Source: an uncultured Lachnospiraceae bacterium
GTDB lineage: Bacteria > Bacillota_A > Clostridia > Lachnospirales > Lachnospiraceae
Reading direction: 5' to 3'
Length of the DNA: 64,000 bases
Assembly: GCA_951801245.1 (NCBI GenBank)
Contig: CATOMC010000009.1
Location: 1-64,000 of the forward strand
Shown: piece by piece, positions 62,280 to 64,000 of the stretch
Layout of the letters: the number at the start of each line of letters is the position of its first letter
Numbering within the stretch: the first letter of the stretch is position 1
Notes under the pieces: generated by a model
Told to the model about the DNA's origin: nothing
Database searches by the model: none
Seen by the model: the letters and a program-made list of their open reading frames with translations, nothing else
Translations under genes and position numbers: made by a program

Positions 62280-63398
62280 TTGGAATTGATCCTGACATAT
62301 AATCTACAGTTCTTTGCTAAGGATGGGCCGGGCGGGGAGAAAACAGAGGAACCTACGCAAAAGAAGCTGTCGGACGCCCGCAAAGAGGGGCAGGTTGCCA
62401 AGAGCAAAGAGGTAACCAGCGCGTTTGAAATGCTTTTTGCCTTTCTCATGCTTTACATCTGGATTGAGTACATGGGTACATATTTTGTGGGGAATATTTA
62501 TGACATCTATTCCCAGATACCGTCTTATGTCAAGATGTATGACGGCTATGTGCAGGACCAGACGTTCAACGCTCTTTTTGTGCAGTCTATGACCAGAGTG
62601 CTGATGATCATAGCACCCTTTCTGATCGTCGGGTTTATCGTGGCGGTTATTACGAATCTGCTGCAGGTGAAATGGCAGCCGACTTCCAAGCCGCTTAAGC
62701 CGAAATTCAGTAAGATCAATCCGGTCAGCGGATTTAAGAGGATATTTTCTCCCAATTCTCTGGTGGAACTCTTGAAATCTGTCCTGAAACTGAGTCTGAT
62801 CGGCTATGTGGTGTATTCTTATCTGAAAAAGAGCATGCCGCCCCTGCTTCAATTTTATTCGATCTCCCTGAATCAGGGTATCATGCAGGTGGGCATATTG
62901 GTCATCAATTTGGGAATCCGTATCTCCCTGTTCTATATGATCATCGCGGCGCTTGATTTTGCGTATCAGAAGATCAAGTTCAAGAAAGACATGAAGATGA
63001 CCAAGCAGGAAGTGAAGGATGAATACAAGAACCAGGAAGGCGATCCGCAGGTCAAGAGCAAACAGCGTCAGAGGATGATGGAGGCTTCCAGGCGTCGTAT
63101 GATGCAGCAGCTTCCGGAGGCGGATGTGGTCATTACCAACCCGACGCACTATGCGGTGGCGATCAAGTATGATCCGGAACTTTATGATGCGCCTTATGTG
63201 ATCGCAAAGGGGGCAGATTATCTGGCGCAGAAGATCAAAGAGTCGGCCAAAGAGCATCATATAGAGATTGTGGAGAATAAACCCCTTGCCCGTATGCTGT
63301 ATGCCAATGTGGATGTGGGCAGTGTGGTGCCGCCGGAGCTTTATCAGGCGGTTGCGGAAGTACTCGCTTTTGTATATCATTTGCAGGGGCGTGTGTGA
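62280..63398 (+). CDS. flhB: Flagellar export switch protein FlhB
   Basis: 372 residues from TTG at 62280 (GGGGAAAGGAC upstream). The N-terminal motif GEKTEEPTQKKLSDARKEGQ is typical, with four membrane segments following, and the self-cleavage motif NPTH is intact (VVITNPTHYAVAIKYD). FlhB changes export specificity from hook to filament with FliK. Its order fliR-flhB-flhA is standard. Confidence 0.96.
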   Translation: MELILTYNLQFFAKDGPGGEKTEEPTQKKLSDARKEGQVAKSKEVTSAFEMLFAFLMLYIWIEYMGTYFVGNIYDIYSQIPSYVKMYDGYVQDQTFNALFVQSMTRVLMIIAPFLIVGFIVAVITNLLQVKWQPTSKPLKPKFSKINPVSGFKRIFSPNSLVELLKSVLKLSLIGYVVYSYLKKSMPPLLQFYSISLNQGIMQVGILVINLGIRISLFYMIIAALDFAYQKIKFKKDMKMTKQEVKDEYKNQEGDPQVKSKQRQRMMEASRRRMMQQLPEADVVITNPTHYAVAIKYDPELYDAPYVIAKGADYLAQKIKESAKEHHIEIVENKPLARMLYANVDVGSVVPPELYQAVAEVLAFVYHLQGRV

Positions 63399-63484
63399 TA
63401 GAGACGTCTGCGGGGCAGCATTTTTCCTATGATTAGGGATGATAGACAGATATTATAAATTTAGAGGAAAGGAGGAGAAACGGA

Positions 63485-64000
63485 ATGGGGAAGCTTAAGG
63501 TAGCTGACGTAGGTGTTGCGGCGTATGTGCTGGCGGCGTTTATCATGTTGATCGTGCCGATCAGTTCGGGACTGTTGGATATATTGCTGGCCTGCAATAT
63601 TTCAATCGCATTTACCATCATGTTCGGCTGTATGTTTGCCAATGACGTCCTGAATATGTCTTTCTATCCGACAGTGCTTTTGTTTACGACGATTTTCAGG
63701 ATTGCACTGAACGTTTCTTCTACCAGACTGATCTTAACCACCGGCGATCCGGGTAACGTGGTACAGACTTTCGGTCAGTACGTGGGCGGCGGTGATCTGA
63801 TCGTGGGTGTTATCGTATTTATCATATTGATCATTGTGCAGTTCATGATCATCAACAAAGGTTCCGAGCGTGTGGCTGAGGTTACAGCTAGATTTACACT
63901 GGATGCTATGCCGGGTAAGCAGATGGCTATCGATGCGGATTTAAATACCGGTGCCATTACGGATGCCGAGGCGCGCAGACGCCGTGACAAGATACAGGAA
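63485..64000 (+). CDS. flhA: Flagellar export protein FlhA (3' end outside window)
   Basis: The frame is open from ATG at 63485 to the right edge (172 codons). AAAGGAGGAGAAA lies just before the ATG. Membrane segments begin at once (YVLAAFIMLIVPISSGLLDILLA), with the FHIPEP-family signature FRIALNVSSTRLILTTGD and the later DLNTGAITDAEARRRR. FlhA has eight membrane segments and a cytoplasmic domain that forms the export ring; only about a quarter is in view. Confidence 0.95.
   Translation, partial: MGKLKVADVGVAAYVLAAFIMLIVPISSGLLDILLACNISIAFTIMFGCMFANDVLNMSFYPTVLLFTTIFRIALNVSSTRLILTTGDPGNVVQTFGQYVGGGDLIVGVIVFIILIIVQFMIINKGSERVAEVTARFTLDAMPGKQMAIDADLNTGAITDAEARRRRDKIQE

Noticed and set aside
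62304..63380. 358-codon reverse frame across flhB
   Set aside because: Shadow of flhB; His/Leu/Arg-rich text without any domain.

Overview
The window looks like chromosome of a motile, spore-forming member of the Clostridia, most likely a Lachnospiraceae relative. This is inferred from gene content and order: a large Firmicutes-type flagellar operon directly after codY, spore genes (gpr, spoIIP, sigK), a clostridial type IV pilus operon, strong AGGAGG ribosome sites and frequent TTG/GTG starts. No rRNA, tRNA, CRISPR array or intact mobile element was found.

Layout. 1-8,450 is a patchwork: an EFR1-type flavodoxin-ferredoxin gene (cut by the window edge) divergent from an Rrf2-type regulator, a decayed remnant, an orphan gene, a small His-rich secreted protein, a GGDEF protein with a ruined active site, a PurF-like protein without its catalytic cysteine, a yybP-ykoY (Mn2+) riboswitch in front of a Gdt1/MneA-type exporter, and a zinc-ribbon/TPM pair. 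8,458-19,240 is mostly housekeeping and sporulation: rpsT (reverse), gpr-spoIIP, lepA-hemW, sigK, a degenerate HD-GYP protein, yifB/comM and dprA. 19,340-37,116 is a type IV pilus locus: pilB, a frameshifted Rpn-type nuclease, pilC, major pilin, prepilin peptidase, a PilM-PilN fusion, PilO, four further pilin-like proteins and a 1,570-residue secreted protein. 37,117-40,791 holds an orphan reverse-strand transcription unit, topA and codY. 41,003 to the right edge is the flagellar operon from flgB to flhA (partial), interrupted between flgE and flbD by a 1.1 kb AT-rich islet encoding a small secreted protein.

How the parts work together: the flagellar genes build basal body, C-ring, export gate, hook and stator, with FliY and CheY linking to chemotaxis. 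The pilus genes supply assembly ATPase, platform, alignment proteins, peptidase and pilins; no pilT-like retraction ATPase is visible. CodY sits immediately before the flagellar operon but is separated from it by a terminator and a new promoter.

The most unusual items are the pilus-linked cluster of four divergent pilin-like proteins plus the giant secreted protein, the AT-rich islet with its own palindromic promoter, the orphan reverse transcript before topA, the two degenerate c-di-GMP-type proteins, the cysteine-less PurF paralogue and an extra helical domain on FlgD. No wholly new multi-gene system can be proved from sequence reading alone; the pilus tip module is the best candidate.
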